A stretch of 64,000 nt of DNA from Actinocorallia longicatena (lineage in GTDB: Bacteria > Actinomycetota > Actinomycetes > Streptosporangiales > Streptosporangiaceae): assembly GCF_039534125.1 (NCBI RefSeq), contig NZ_BAAAUV010000018.1, forward strand, positions 62,001-126,000, read 5' to 3'. Of this stretch, positions 15,882 through 22,988 are shown one piece after another (positions within the stretch are counted from its first letter, which is position 1; every line of letters begins with the position of its first letter). The position numbers and the translations under genes were made by a program. Below the pieces are notes generated by a model that saw nothing but the letters and a program-made list of their open reading frames with translations, searched no databases and was not told the origin of the DNA.

Positions 15882-16964
15882 GTGGGTGCGCGAATTCGGG
15901 CGGCGATAACGGTACTTGTGGTCGTTATGGGCGCCCTGGCCGGCTGCGGGGGCGCCGGCGCGACCATCACCAGGCTGGCGGTCGGCGATCCCGGCCCCGA
16001 CGCCTACACGCTCGTCTCCGGAGTCGACGACGCGGCCGTGACCCGCCGTGTGGAGGCGGGCGGTCAGATGGGCGGTGACCAGCCCGGCCTGTACGGCGGC
16101 ACCCGCAAGACCGCGAGCTGCGACAAGGACGCACTGGTCGCGTTCCTGCAGGGGAACCCGGACAAGGCGAAAGCCTGGGCGGACGTCCACGGCATCGCCG
16201 CCGACACGATCAAGGGGTTCGTGGACGGCCTGACCCCCGCGGTCCTGCGCGTCGACACCTTCGTGACCAACCACGGCTTCCGCAGCGGGAAGGCGACCGC
16301 CATGCAGGCCGTCCTCCAGGCGGGGATCGGGGTCCTCGTCGACGGTCACGGCCTGCCGGTCGTGAAATGCAACTGCGGCAATCCCCTGACCGCTCCTGAC
16401 AAAAACATCAAAATGGACGAGAGTAGCTTCAAGGGGGCCGAGTGGCCAGGGTTCGACAAGGACAAAGTGACGGTTATCGAGTCTCCTGGGAAGGATGTGA
16501 AATCGCTTCAGCTGGTCGACTCCAAGGCGGGAACGATCTTCGACCGTCCGACCGGTAGCGCGGGCGGCGCCGACGGCAAGCCCCAGCCGATCCCGCCCCC
16601 TGCCCAGCCCGCTCCTGCCCCGCAGTACAGCCTCCCGCCCGGCACGACCGCCCCGGGCGAGGACCGGCCCGGCACCACGGCACCGAGCAGCGGCCCGCCC
16701 GGCGGCACCGCCGACCCCGGTCCGGGCACGGCGCCGCCGCCCACGGCCGAACCGCCCGCGAGCCAGGAGCCCCCGCCGACGAACCCGCCCGACGCTCCCC
16801 CCGTCACTCAGGACCCGCCCGGCGCCGAGGTCCCGCCCAAGGTCCAGGACCCGCCTCAGGAGGACCCCCCTCAACAGGACCCGCCCCAGGAGGATCCGCC
16901 CAAGGCGACCACCCCGGAACCCTCCGCGCAGGTCCCGGCGGAGGATCCGCCTCCGACGGCGTAG
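15882..16964 (+). CDS. DUF6777 lipoprotein with Pro-rich tail
   Basis: A protein of about 360 residues. The GTG at 15882 follows a run of five G, and starts a lipoprotein signal peptide with lipobox ALAG-Cys. The central part (about residues 40-190) matches DUF6777: GLYGGTRKTASCDK, LVAFLQGNPDKAKAWA, FVTNHGFRSGKAT and VKCNCGNPL. The last 130 residues are Pro/Thr/Glu-rich with repeated DPPQEDPP-type units, probably cell-wall spanning. The four Cys of the core suggest disulfides. The function of the domain is unknown; the divergent kinase is a candidate functional partner. Confidence 0.8.
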   Translation: MGARIRAAITVLVVVMGALAGCGGAGATITRLAVGDPGPDAYTLVSGVDDAAVTRRVEAGGQMGGDQPGLYGGTRKTASCDKDALVAFLQGNPDKAKAWADVHGIAADTIKGFVDGLTPAVLRVDTFVTNHGFRSGKATAMQAVLQAGIGVLVDGHGLPVVKCNCGNPLTAPDKNIKMDESSFKGAEWPGFDKDKVTVIESPGKDVKSLQLVDSKAGTIFDRPTGSAGGADGKPQPIPPPAQPAPAPQYSLPPGTTAPGEDRPGTTAPSSGPPGGTADPGPGTAPPPTAEPPASQEPPPTNPPDAPPVTQDPPGAEVPPKVQDPPQEDPPQQDPPQEDPPKATTPEPSAQVPAEDPPPTA

Positions 16965-16973
16965 CCGCTCGCC

Positions 16974-17087
16974 CTAACCGCGGCGCCCGGACCTGCCCCG
17001 GGTGCCGCGGGTCCGGGCGCGGTGGCGGCGCAGGCGGGCCTGGCGTTTGCGGCGGTAGTCGGCGCGCTTGAGCTTCTTGTCGGCCAT
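16974..17087 (-). CDS. Small, very basic 37-residue protein (putative)
   Basis: An ATG-started frame of 37 codons, MADKKLKRADYRRKRQ at the start and ending RGRSGRRG, with about 19 Lys/Arg. Codon third positions are almost all G or C, as in real genes of this genome. An in-frame ATG three codons upstream (17096) is an alternative start. It is convergent with the DUF6777 gene, 9 bases between stops. The composition suggests RNA or DNA binding, but it lacks the core of bS22 and no family was recognised. Confidence 0.45.
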   Translation of the reverse strand: MADKKLKRADYRRKRQARLRRHRARTRGTRGRSGRRG

Positions 17088-17147
17088 GCCGTTCATCGTT
17101 CGCCCGGATCCCGTGGCCGCACAGGCCCCTGTCCGTAACCGGACGTC

Positions 17148-17243
17148 AGGCCGTGTCTCACGGATCTTCGTCCTACCGCGCGCGACGCCCGGGCACGCAC
17201 CTGGACGCCGCTCGTCACGGACGAGACCCGTGAGACACGGCCT
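17148..17243. repeat. MITE-like 96-base element with perfect 16-base inverted ends
   Basis: The ends AGGCCGTGTCTCACGG (17148-17163) and its exact reverse complement (17228-17243) flank 64 bases without coding capacity; a smaller CTCGT/ACGAG hairpin lies near the right end. GGCCGTGTCT-type ends resemble insertion sequence termini, but no clear target duplication is visible. The right end stops 11 bases before the PaiB-type gene and supplies its AGGA ribosome binding site. As RNA it would form a long hairpin. Confidence 0.55.
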
Positions 17244-17254
17244 AGGATCTCGTC

Positions 17255-17869
17255 ATGCTCCTTCATCCCTGGGACGTCGCGGACGACGGCGAATGGCGCG
17301 ACTGGCTGCTGGAGGGCCGCGCCTTCGGGCAGCTCGTGGCCGGCGGCAGGGACAGGGACCTGCCCGTGGTCGTCCCCACGCACTTCCTGTTCGACGGAGC
17401 GGAGATCGTCAGGCTGCATCTGGCCCGGCCGAACCCGGTCTGGCCGCTGCTGGAGGAGCACCCCAGGGCCCTGCTGACGGTCGTCGACGACTACGTCTAC
17501 GCCGAGTCGGAGTGGATGCGCGACGAGGGGCAGGCCGTCGAGGACGCCGTTCCGACCTCGTTCTACGCGACCGTCCACCTCGCGTGCGATGTCCGGATCA
17601 TCGACGATCCCGAGGAGAAGGCCGAGATCCTCAACCGGCAGCTCGTCCACTTCGAGCCGCCCGAGTCCGAGCGGCTGCCCGTCCCCCCTGACGACCGGAA
17701 CCTCAAGGGCATCCGGGGCCTGGAGCTGACCGTCACCGAGGCCAGGGCCAAGTTCAAGTACGCGGGCAACAAGACCGGCGAGGTCAGGGACCGCGTCTCC
17801 CGGCGCCTGGCAGAGCGACGGGCCCCCCGCGACCGGGCCGCCAGGGCTCTCCTGGACCGAAGGCGCTGA
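17255..17869 (+). CDS. PaiB-family FMN-binding negative transcriptional regulator
   Basis: A 204-residue protein with the PaiB-like flavin-reductase-fold domain: LVVPTHF-type segment (VVVPTHFLFDG), GEIVRLHLARPNPVW, LLTVVDDYVYAESEW and VPTSFYATVHL. In Bacillus, PaiB represses sporulation and protease genes; actinobacterial members are mostly uncharacterised, and several simply bind FMN. The ATG at 17255 lies right after the MITE-like element. It converges on the M50 protease gene with a 13-base gap. Confidence 0.8.
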   Translation: MLLHPWDVADDGEWRDWLLEGRAFGQLVAGGRDRDLPVVVPTHFLFDGAEIVRLHLARPNPVWPLLEEHPRALLTVVDDYVYAESEWMRDEGQAVEDAVPTSFYATVHLACDVRIIDDPEEKAEILNRQLVHFEPPESERLPVPPDDRNLKGIRGLELTVTEARAKFKYAGNKTGEVRDRVSRRLAERRAPRDRAARALLDRRR

Positions 17870-17882
17870 CTTGGGAACGACC

Positions 17883-18605
17883 CTAGATCGGCAGCAGGTC
17901 GAAGGCCCAGCGCTCGGGGATGAGCAGGGCCGCGCCGACGTAGAGGGAGGCCAGCGCGACCACCCCGAAGACCAGCACCCACATCAGGCCGGGCACGCCG
18001 GTGAGCTTCGCGAGCTGGTCGGCGTCGGAGGTCGGCGCCTGCCTGCGGGACCGCATCCGCTGGAGCTCGATCACCGGCCGCGCGCCCGCCAGGAGCAGGA
18101 ACGACGCCCCGAAGTAGGCGAAGGCCGCCTGGATCTGGTCGCTCGCGAACCAGGACACGGCGAAGATCACCGCCCCGGTCGTGACGACCGACACCACGCC
18201 GAACATGTTCCTGATCATGATCAGGATCCCGGCGAGGAGGGCCAGCGCCGCCCAGAGCATCAGGGTCGTGCGCCCCATCCCGATCAGCCAGGCGAACAGC
18301 AGCCCGAGCAGCGGCGGCGCGGTGTACCCGGCCAGGGCGGTGAAGACCATCCCGGCCCCGTCGGGACGGCCCCGCGACACCGTGACGCCCGAGGTGTCGG
18401 AGTGCAGCCGGATCCCGTCGAGTTTCCGGCCGAACAGCAGCGCGACCAGTGCGTGCCCGCCCTCGTGGGCGATCGTCACGATGTTCCGTGACAGCCGCCA
18501 GGCGGGTGGATAGGCCACCAGCCCGAGGGCCAGGACGGCCGCGGCCACCACGATCCACGGCTTCGGATCGTCGTTAACCTGCCAGAGAGCACTGATACTC
18601 GCCAT
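17883..18605 (-). CDS. M50-type membrane metallopeptidase family protein
   Basis: A 240-residue integral membrane protein with AHEGGHALVALLFG (HExxH zinc site) inside the first part, and a later hydrophobic region with about five further membrane spans. A short cytoplasmic loop rich in Arg (RMRSRRQAPTSDAD) lies near residue 190. Site-2-type proteases cleave substrates within the membrane. The second zinc ligand of canonical S2P (xxDG) is not obvious, so the protein belongs to the small M50B-like actinobacterial group. Substrate unknown. Confidence 0.75.
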   Translation of the reverse strand: MASISALWQVNDDPKPWIVVAAAVLALGLVAYPPAWRLSRNIVTIAHEGGHALVALLFGRKLDGIRLHSDTSGVTVSRGRPDGAGMVFTALAGYTAPPLLGLLFAWLIGMGRTTLMLWAALALLAGILIMIRNMFGVVSVVTTGAVIFAVSWFASDQIQAAFAYFGASFLLLAGARPVIELQRMRSRRQAPTSDADQLAKLTGVPGLMWVLVFGVVALASLYVGAALLIPERWAFDLLPI

Positions 18606-18675
18606 TGTCCGCCCTTCAGAGTGCGCGCCAAGAATATGACGCCGTGGGCGGTCTGCGCGTTCGGACGGTGGTCTT

Positions 18676-19581
18676 TCAGCCGGATCTGCGCGGCGGGCCC
18701 CTGAAGACCTGCCGGGTGTGCCAGTCGATGTTCCTGACGTCCGGTTTCGCGAAGCCCGGCTGCGGCGGCCGCACCGTCCGGCCGGAGAGGTCGAGCACGT
18801 AGTCGCGGGAGGCGTCGGTGGTCCCGACGAAGTGGCGCGAGACGATGATCTTGCCGGAGCCGACGATCCCCAGGACGCCCTTGTCGAAGAGCCGGTGGTG
18901 CAGGGTGCACAGGCACAGGCAGTTGCTCATGTCGTCGCGCCCCTCGAAGGCCCACCAGCGCAGCCGGGCGACCTCGAGGCCGATCACGCTGTTGCCGATC
19001 CAGCCCTCGTAGCCGCAGAAGGCGCACCGGCAGTCGTAGGCCACGAGGATCTTCTGGCGGATCATGGGGTCGCGCGCCGAGCGGGGAAGGCCGCCCTCGA
19101 CGTACTTGGCGACCGTCGCGGTCTGCGCCACCTCGGGCATGACGCCCGCGGCGGCGCACAGGTCCATGTGCAGGCTCGGCTCGAAGTTGGTGTCCAGCAG
19201 CACCCGGACGATCTGCGCCATCAGCACGGGATCGGCCAGCATCTCCTTGGCGAACGCCGGGGCCAGCCGCCCGTGGACGTCCCCGGCGATCAGGAGTTCC
19301 CGGTCGGCGCCGGGGCAGGGTCCGCCGACTCCGGTCGCGACCTCCCAAAGCCCGTCGGAGGCCAGATGATGGAACGGCAGAGCGGGCCCGACGAGTTTCG
19401 GCGGCCCGAACTCGGCGAACAGCAGGTCGAGGGCCTGCTCCGTCTCACGGAAACGGATCGGCTTGTAGCCCGTCCGTTGCAGCTGCCCGATCGCGTACAG
19501 GAGCAACAAGGCCTTGTGCGGATCACGCTCGCCCCCGCGAGTCCACCGTCGCAGCCTGGTGACTCGTTCCAGCCACTCCAT
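18676..19581 (-). CDS. Sulfur-binding-domain/HNH protein (phosphorothioate-dependent endonuclease family) with mutated HNH His
   Basis: A 301-residue protein like the C-terminal core of ScoMcrA-type enzymes that recognise phosphorothioate DNA. The N-terminal half (DPHKALLLLYAIGQLQ, FAEFGPPKLV, PFHHLASDGLWEV) resembles the sulfur-binding domain. The C-terminal half has an HNH fold with CAFC Zn-type cysteines, an Asn in DDMSNCLCL and His in LHHRLFD. The first His of HNH, normally in GLEAAHxRW, is Arg here (GLEVARLRW), which should remove the general base. A reader without cleavage activity is inferred. No dnd genes are in the window. Confidence 0.8.
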   Translation of the reverse strand: MEWLERVTRLRRWTRGGERDPHKALLLLYAIGQLQRTGYKPIRFRETEQALDLLFAEFGPPKLVGPALPFHHLASDGLWEVATGVGGPCPGADRELLIAGDVHGRLAPAFAKEMLADPVLMAQIVRVLLDTNFEPSLHMDLCAAAGVMPEVAQTATVAKYVEGGLPRSARDPMIRQKILVAYDCRCAFCGYEGWIGNSVIGLEVARLRWWAFEGRDDMSNCLCLCTLHHRLFDKGVLGIVGSGKIIVSRHFVGTTDASRDYVLDLSGRTVRPPQPGFAKPDVRNIDWHTRQVFRGPPRRSG

Positions 19582-19653
19582 CCAGGAAGGATATTCCCTT
19601 CTATCTCTTATGTCTCCCTTCTGTCACGGCTAGACATACGGGAGATTGCGCAC

Positions 19654-21159
19654 CTAGGAATAAGGGCCGGCGTCATGGCAGCGGAGGGACCCGTCCGGAA
19701 GCCGCCCCGTGAGGAGGTAGCCCTCGACGGCCCGGTCCACGCAGGCCCCGCGCCCGTAGACGATGTGACCGCTCGCCTCGTTCGTGACGAGCACCGCGCC
19801 GGGGAAGCGGGCCGCGACGCTCCTCGCCCACGGCAACGGGGTCCGGAAGTCCTTCGTGTTGCCGAGCAGGAGCACCGGCCCGATGCCCTTCGGCGTGATC
19901 GCCTGCTGGGACAGGCCCGGGGCCTTCCAGTAGGAGCAGGCGAGCTGGAGGTTGGACTCGGCGAACAGCGGCGAGCGCCTGGCCATCGCCGCGATGTGCT
20001 CGTCGGTGGCCTCCTTCTCGCGCACGTCCTGGGGCGTCTCCAGGCAGGTGACCGCGACGTTCGCGGCGACCGTCGAGTCGTATCTTCCGTCCCCGCCGCG
20101 CCCCCTGGCCAGGTCGGCGAGGGCCAGGACGTCCCGGCCGTCGCCCTGGAGAACCTTCGCGAACGCCCGCACCCCGAGCGGCCAGAGCTCCTCCGTCATG
20201 GACAGGGCGATCGTCGCGGTGTGGAGGTCGGAGTCGGTGACCGGGCGTCCGCCGTCTCCGCGCAGCGGCTCGCGGTCGGCCTGGCCGAACAGCCGCCACA
20301 GCCGGTCGTTCGCCGCCTTCGTGGTCGCGCCGAGCGGGCAGCCGCGCCGGACGCAGTAGCCGAGGAACAGGTCGAACTGGCCGTCGAGGGAGGTCAGCTG
20401 GCTCTCGGTGATCGCCCCGGCCCACAGGCCCGAGTCGACGACCGAGTCCAGCACCATCCGCCGGACCCTGCCGGGGAACAGGCCCGCGTAGACCTGGCCG
20501 AGCTGGGTGCCGTAGGAGAAGCCGAGGTAGTTCAGGTTCCGGTCGCCGACGACGGCGCGGATCACGTCCATGTCGCGGGCGACGCTGTCGGTGCCGAGAT
20601 GGGGCAGGATCCAGCCCGACTTCTCCTGGCACTCCTCGGCGTACCGGCGCGACATGGTCCGCAGGCGCTGGCGCTCCCAGCCGGTGTCGGGGGTGGAGTC
20701 GGTGCGGTAGAAGCGGTCGAGCTCGTCGTCGTCCAGGCAGCGGATGCCGTTGCTGCGCCCGACTCCGCGGGGGTCGAACCCCACGATGTCGTAGCGCCGC
20801 CGCACCTTCGCCCCGACCACCTCGCGGGCGCCGAAGGCCAGGTCGAGGCCGGAGGCGCCGGGGCCGCCCGGATTGACCAGCAGCGACCCCTGCCGCGCCC
20901 CCGTGGCGGGCAGGCGGGTGACGGCGATCGCCAGCGGCCGGCCGTCCGGGTCGCGGTAGTCCAGGGGCACCTTGACGTCGGCGCACGCGAAGCCCCGGTG
21001 CCCGGGGCAGGCGTGCCAGCGCGGCCGCTGGTCGTAGAAGCGCTCGAGCCGGGCGGTGTCGATGGACGGGACGGGCGGGGCGACCGGCGGGGCGGCGGCG
21101 GGCGCTGCGGTGCAGCCCGCCACGAGGGCCAGGCAGGCGAGCAGAAGAGTCGGTCTCAC
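19654..21159 (-). CDS. Secreted lipoprotein tripeptidyl/prolyl aminopeptidase (alpha/beta hydrolase, TAP-like C-terminus)
   Basis: A 501-residue protein with a lipoprotein signal (LALVAG-Cys near residue 16). The hydrolase core has NPGGPGASG (oxyanion HGGPG-type element), DIVGFDPRGVGRS, the nucleophile elbow GFSYG, a late Asp in GNTKDFRTP and His in ASGHIVYG. The C-terminal part is the TAP-like domain of Streptomyces tripeptidyl aminopeptidases and SlpD/SlpE. It probably releases tri- or dipeptides from extracellular peptides at the cell surface. It is 16 bases downstream of the response regulator gene. Confidence 0.88.
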   Translation of the reverse strand: MRPTLLLACLALVAGCTAAPAAAPPVAPPVPSIDTARLERFYDQRPRWHACPGHRGFACADVKVPLDYRDPDGRPLAIAVTRLPATGARQGSLLVNPGGPGASGLDLAFGAREVVGAKVRRRYDIVGFDPRGVGRSNGIRCLDDDELDRFYRTDSTPDTGWERQRLRTMSRRYAEECQEKSGWILPHLGTDSVARDMDVIRAVVGDRNLNYLGFSYGTQLGQVYAGLFPGRVRRMVLDSVVDSGLWAGAITESQLTSLDGQFDLFLGYCVRRGCPLGATTKAANDRLWRLFGQADREPLRGDGGRPVTDSDLHTATIALSMTEELWPLGVRAFAKVLQGDGRDVLALADLARGRGGDGRYDSTVAANVAVTCLETPQDVREKEATDEHIAAMARRSPLFAESNLQLACSYWKAPGLSQQAITPKGIGPVLLLGNTKDFRTPLPWARSVAARFPGAVLVTNEASGHIVYGRGACVDRAVEGYLLTGRLPDGSLRCHDAGPYS

Positions 21160-21175
21160 GCTGTTTCTCGGGATT

Positions 21176-21826
21176 TCAGGAGGCGTGCAGCCGTTCGGGC
21201 GGCTCGTGGCTGATCAGCCCGAGCCGCAGGGCCTTCATCAGCGCCTGCGTCCGGTTGCCCGCGCCGAGCTTGTCGTACAGCCGGGCGGTGTAGGTCTTGG
21301 TGGTGTTGTGGCTGAGGTTCATGGCCCGCGCGATGGCCGCGATCGGGAGCCCCTCCTGGAGCAGCCGCAGCGTCTCCTGCTCGCGCGGCGTCAGCAGGAC
21401 CGCCTCGGTCCGCCGCCGCCGCAGGGCCGCGGCGAGCTCGGCCGCCGTGAACGACTGAGGGGCAACGGCCGCGTGCCGGATCGCCGACAGGAACTCCGGG
21501 ACGGCCGCGGACTTGGCGACATAGGCGCTGGCTCCGGCCTCCATGGCGCGGAACAGCGGGCTGTCGCTGGACCCGGTGCCGAGCACGACGACGCCGAGGT
21601 CCGGATAGAGCTGACGCAGTTCGGCCGTCAGGGTGAGGCCGTCGGTGTCGGGGAGCTGCTGCGCGACCACGGCCACCTCGGGCCTGAGCATCCCGATCTG
21701 GGTCCTGCCGCCCGCGGCGTCGACGGCCGTGGCGGCGATGACCAGATCCTTCTGCTCGGTGACGACCTGGGCGAGACCGTGCCTCGACAACGTGTTCCCG
21801 TCGATGACGACTATGCGGACTGACAT
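21176..21826 (-). CDS. Atypical NarL/LuxR-type response regulator without phospho-acceptor Asp
   Basis: A 216-residue protein. The C-terminal LuxR HTH is complete (LTPREQETLRLLQEG to ARLYDKLGAGNRTQA). The receiver domain has the right length and keeps the conserved Lys (AYVAKS), but the phosphorylation segment reads RPEVAVVAQQLP where active receivers have RPDVVLMDLRMP, so the Asp is Ala; the acidic pair at the start is reduced to VIDGN. It is therefore probably phosphorylation-independent, like WhiI/BldM-type atypical regulators. No kinase gene is adjacent. It is transcribed divergently from the Tad pilus operon, a likely target. Confidence 0.8.
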   Translation of the reverse strand: MSVRIVVIDGNTLSRHGLAQVVTEQKDLVIAATAVDAAGGRTQIGMLRPEVAVVAQQLPDTDGLTLTAELRQLYPDLGVVVLGTGSSDSPLFRAMEAGASAYVAKSAAVPEFLSAIRHAAVAPQSFTAAELAAALRRRRTEAVLLTPREQETLRLLQEGLPIAAIARAMNLSHNTTKTYTARLYDKLGAGNRTQALMKALRLGLISHEPPERLHAS

Positions 21827-22140
21827 TTCGGACCTCCCCGGGGTTGAACCGGGCTCCTAGCTCGGCTGGAAGGGTGTCAGAAGGAAACCACAAGTAAAAG
21901 ACCGGTCACTTGACGTGAACAGAGTGTCTTGTCAGAGGATGTTCTGTCCGCCGACTCTGGAGGTCGTAGCCGTTCTGTGATAGCTGTCCCCCGTTTGGGG
22001 GACAGGCCCCTCTTTCGGGTGACTTGAGATGTCGCATCGGGGGATTTCCCCCCGGGCGGTTCCTCTCCAGGCTGGGCTCTCGTCAGCGGCCCCGGCGATC
22101 ACCGGAAACCGGCGGCCATGCCGAAAGGACCCCCGTACTC
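21827..22140. promoter_or_regulatory. Divergent promoter/leader region of the Tad operon with a perfect palindrome
   Basis: A 314-base gap without a credible gene, between the atypical response regulator and the first Flp pilin. It contains a perfect 9-base inverted repeat CTGTCCCCC/GGGGGACAG with a 4-base GTTT loop at 21984-22005, about 135 bases before the pilin start. It may be an operator or an RNA hairpin in the leader; no T-run follows, so a terminator is unlikely. The pilin start is preceded by GAAAGGA. Promoter boxes could not be assigned with confidence. Confidence 0.5.
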
Positions 22141-22359
22141 ATGAACAGCACCCTCGCACGCCGTTTTGTCACACGTCTGCGCCGGCTGGCCGCGGAAACG
22201 CGTGACGCCGGCGCCTCGGCCGTCGAATACGCGCTGCTCGTCGGCCTGATCGCGATCGTGATCATCGTCGGGGCGACCGCGCTCGGCACCCAGATCAACC
22301 AGAAGCTGAACAACGCCGCCAGCTCGGTTCAGGGCGCGGGCGGCGGCGCGACCAACTAG
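22141..22359 (+). CDS. flp: Flp-type pilin 1 of the Tad pilus
   Basis: A 72-residue prepilin. A basic leader of about 25 residues ends at Gly, followed by ASAVEYALLVGLIAIVIIVG, the Flp motif with the Glu/Tyr pair and hydrophobic helix, and a short hydrophilic tail (TQINQKLNNAASSVQ). Processing would occur after DAG by a TadV-type prepilin peptidase, which is not in this window. First gene of the operon, with GAAAGGA upstream of the ATG. Confidence 0.92.
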   Translation: MNSTLARRFVTRLRRLAAETRDAGASAVEYALLVGLIAIVIIVGATALGTQINQKLNNAASSVQGAGGGATN

Positions 22360-22362
22360 CGC

Positions 22363-22551
22363 GTGGACGACGGGGGCGGCAAGCCGCGGACGGGACTCGA
22401 TCGCGGGGCGACCGCGGTCGAGTACACCCTGCTCACCGTGCTGATCGCGATCATCGCCATCGCCGGGAGCAGGGCGCTCGGCACGGCCCTTTCCAGCAGG
22501 GTCACCTCACAGACGGGACAGGTCAGCGCAGTGGTGACGCCGAGCCCATGA
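22363..22551 (+). CDS. Second Flp-type pilin
   Basis: A 62-residue protein started by GTG only 3 bases after the first pilin stop. It repeats the Flp design: short leader with LDRG, then ATAVEYTLLTVLIAIIAIAG and a brief Ser/Thr/Val tail. Its stop overlaps the TadE ATG (ATGA), so it is translated as part of the operon. Its leader is shorter and acidic/Gly-rich rather than Arg-rich, so it may be a minor pilin. Easily missed by gene callers because of its size and GTG start. Confidence 0.8.
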   Translation: MDDGGGKPRTGLDRGATAVEYTLLTVLIAIIAIAGSRALGTALSSRVTSQTGQVSAVVTPSP

Positions 22552-22988
22552 CAGGCGAGCGTACGAAGAGGACCCGGGCCGCGGGCGCGCGGCGCGACGG
22601 CGGGGCCGCGGCGGTGGAGTTCGCTCTTCTGCTGCCGCTGATCGTGGCGCTGCTGTTCGGCATGATCGATCTCGGGGTGCTCCTCAACACGAAGATCACC
22701 GTCACGGAGGCCGCCCGCCAGGCGATCCGCACCTACGTCCTCACCAGGGACGACGACCCCGACACCCGCGAGACGACGAAGCGGGAGAGCGGCCTGGCCG
22801 TGCTGACCGCGCTCGCCGGCCCCCCTACGACCATCGACTGGACCACGTGCACCGAGCTGAGCAGCACCTCGACCCTCAGGACCGCGACAGTGAAGGTCAC
22901 CTACGAGCGCAGCGCCGTGATCGGGCTGATCCCCGGCCTCCGGCGCGCGACCCTCTCCTCCACGGCGGTCATGCCATGCCCGGACTGA
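22548..22988 (+). CDS. TadE-family pseudopilin
   Basis: A 146-residue protein with the TadE pattern: positively charged N-terminus, then GGAAAVEFALLLPLIVALLFG and the helix boundary MIDLGVLLNTKITVTEAARQAIR. A globular C-terminal domain with two Cys (one in WTTCTEL, one near the end) follows. TadE-type pseudopilins are processed by the prepilin peptidase and are needed for pilus assembly. It overlaps the second pilin by 4 bases and the next gene by 13. Confidence 0.88.
   Translation: MTGERTKRTRAAGARRDGGAAAVEFALLLPLIVALLFGMIDLGVLLNTKITVTEAARQAIRTYVLTRDDDPDTRETTKRESGLAVLTALAGPPTTIDWTTCTELSSTSTLRTATVKVTYERSAVIGLIPGLRRATLSSTAVMPCPD

Noticed and set aside
16974..17087. Small basic ORF as ribosomal protein bS22
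   Set aside because: The conserved KKRRKRM/KKKHRK core of bS22 is not present; kept only as an unknown small protein.
21840..21860. Possible tRNA T-arm-like sequence GGTTGAACCGG
   Set aside because: No matching acceptor or anticodon stems occur around it; no tRNA was found anywhere in the window.
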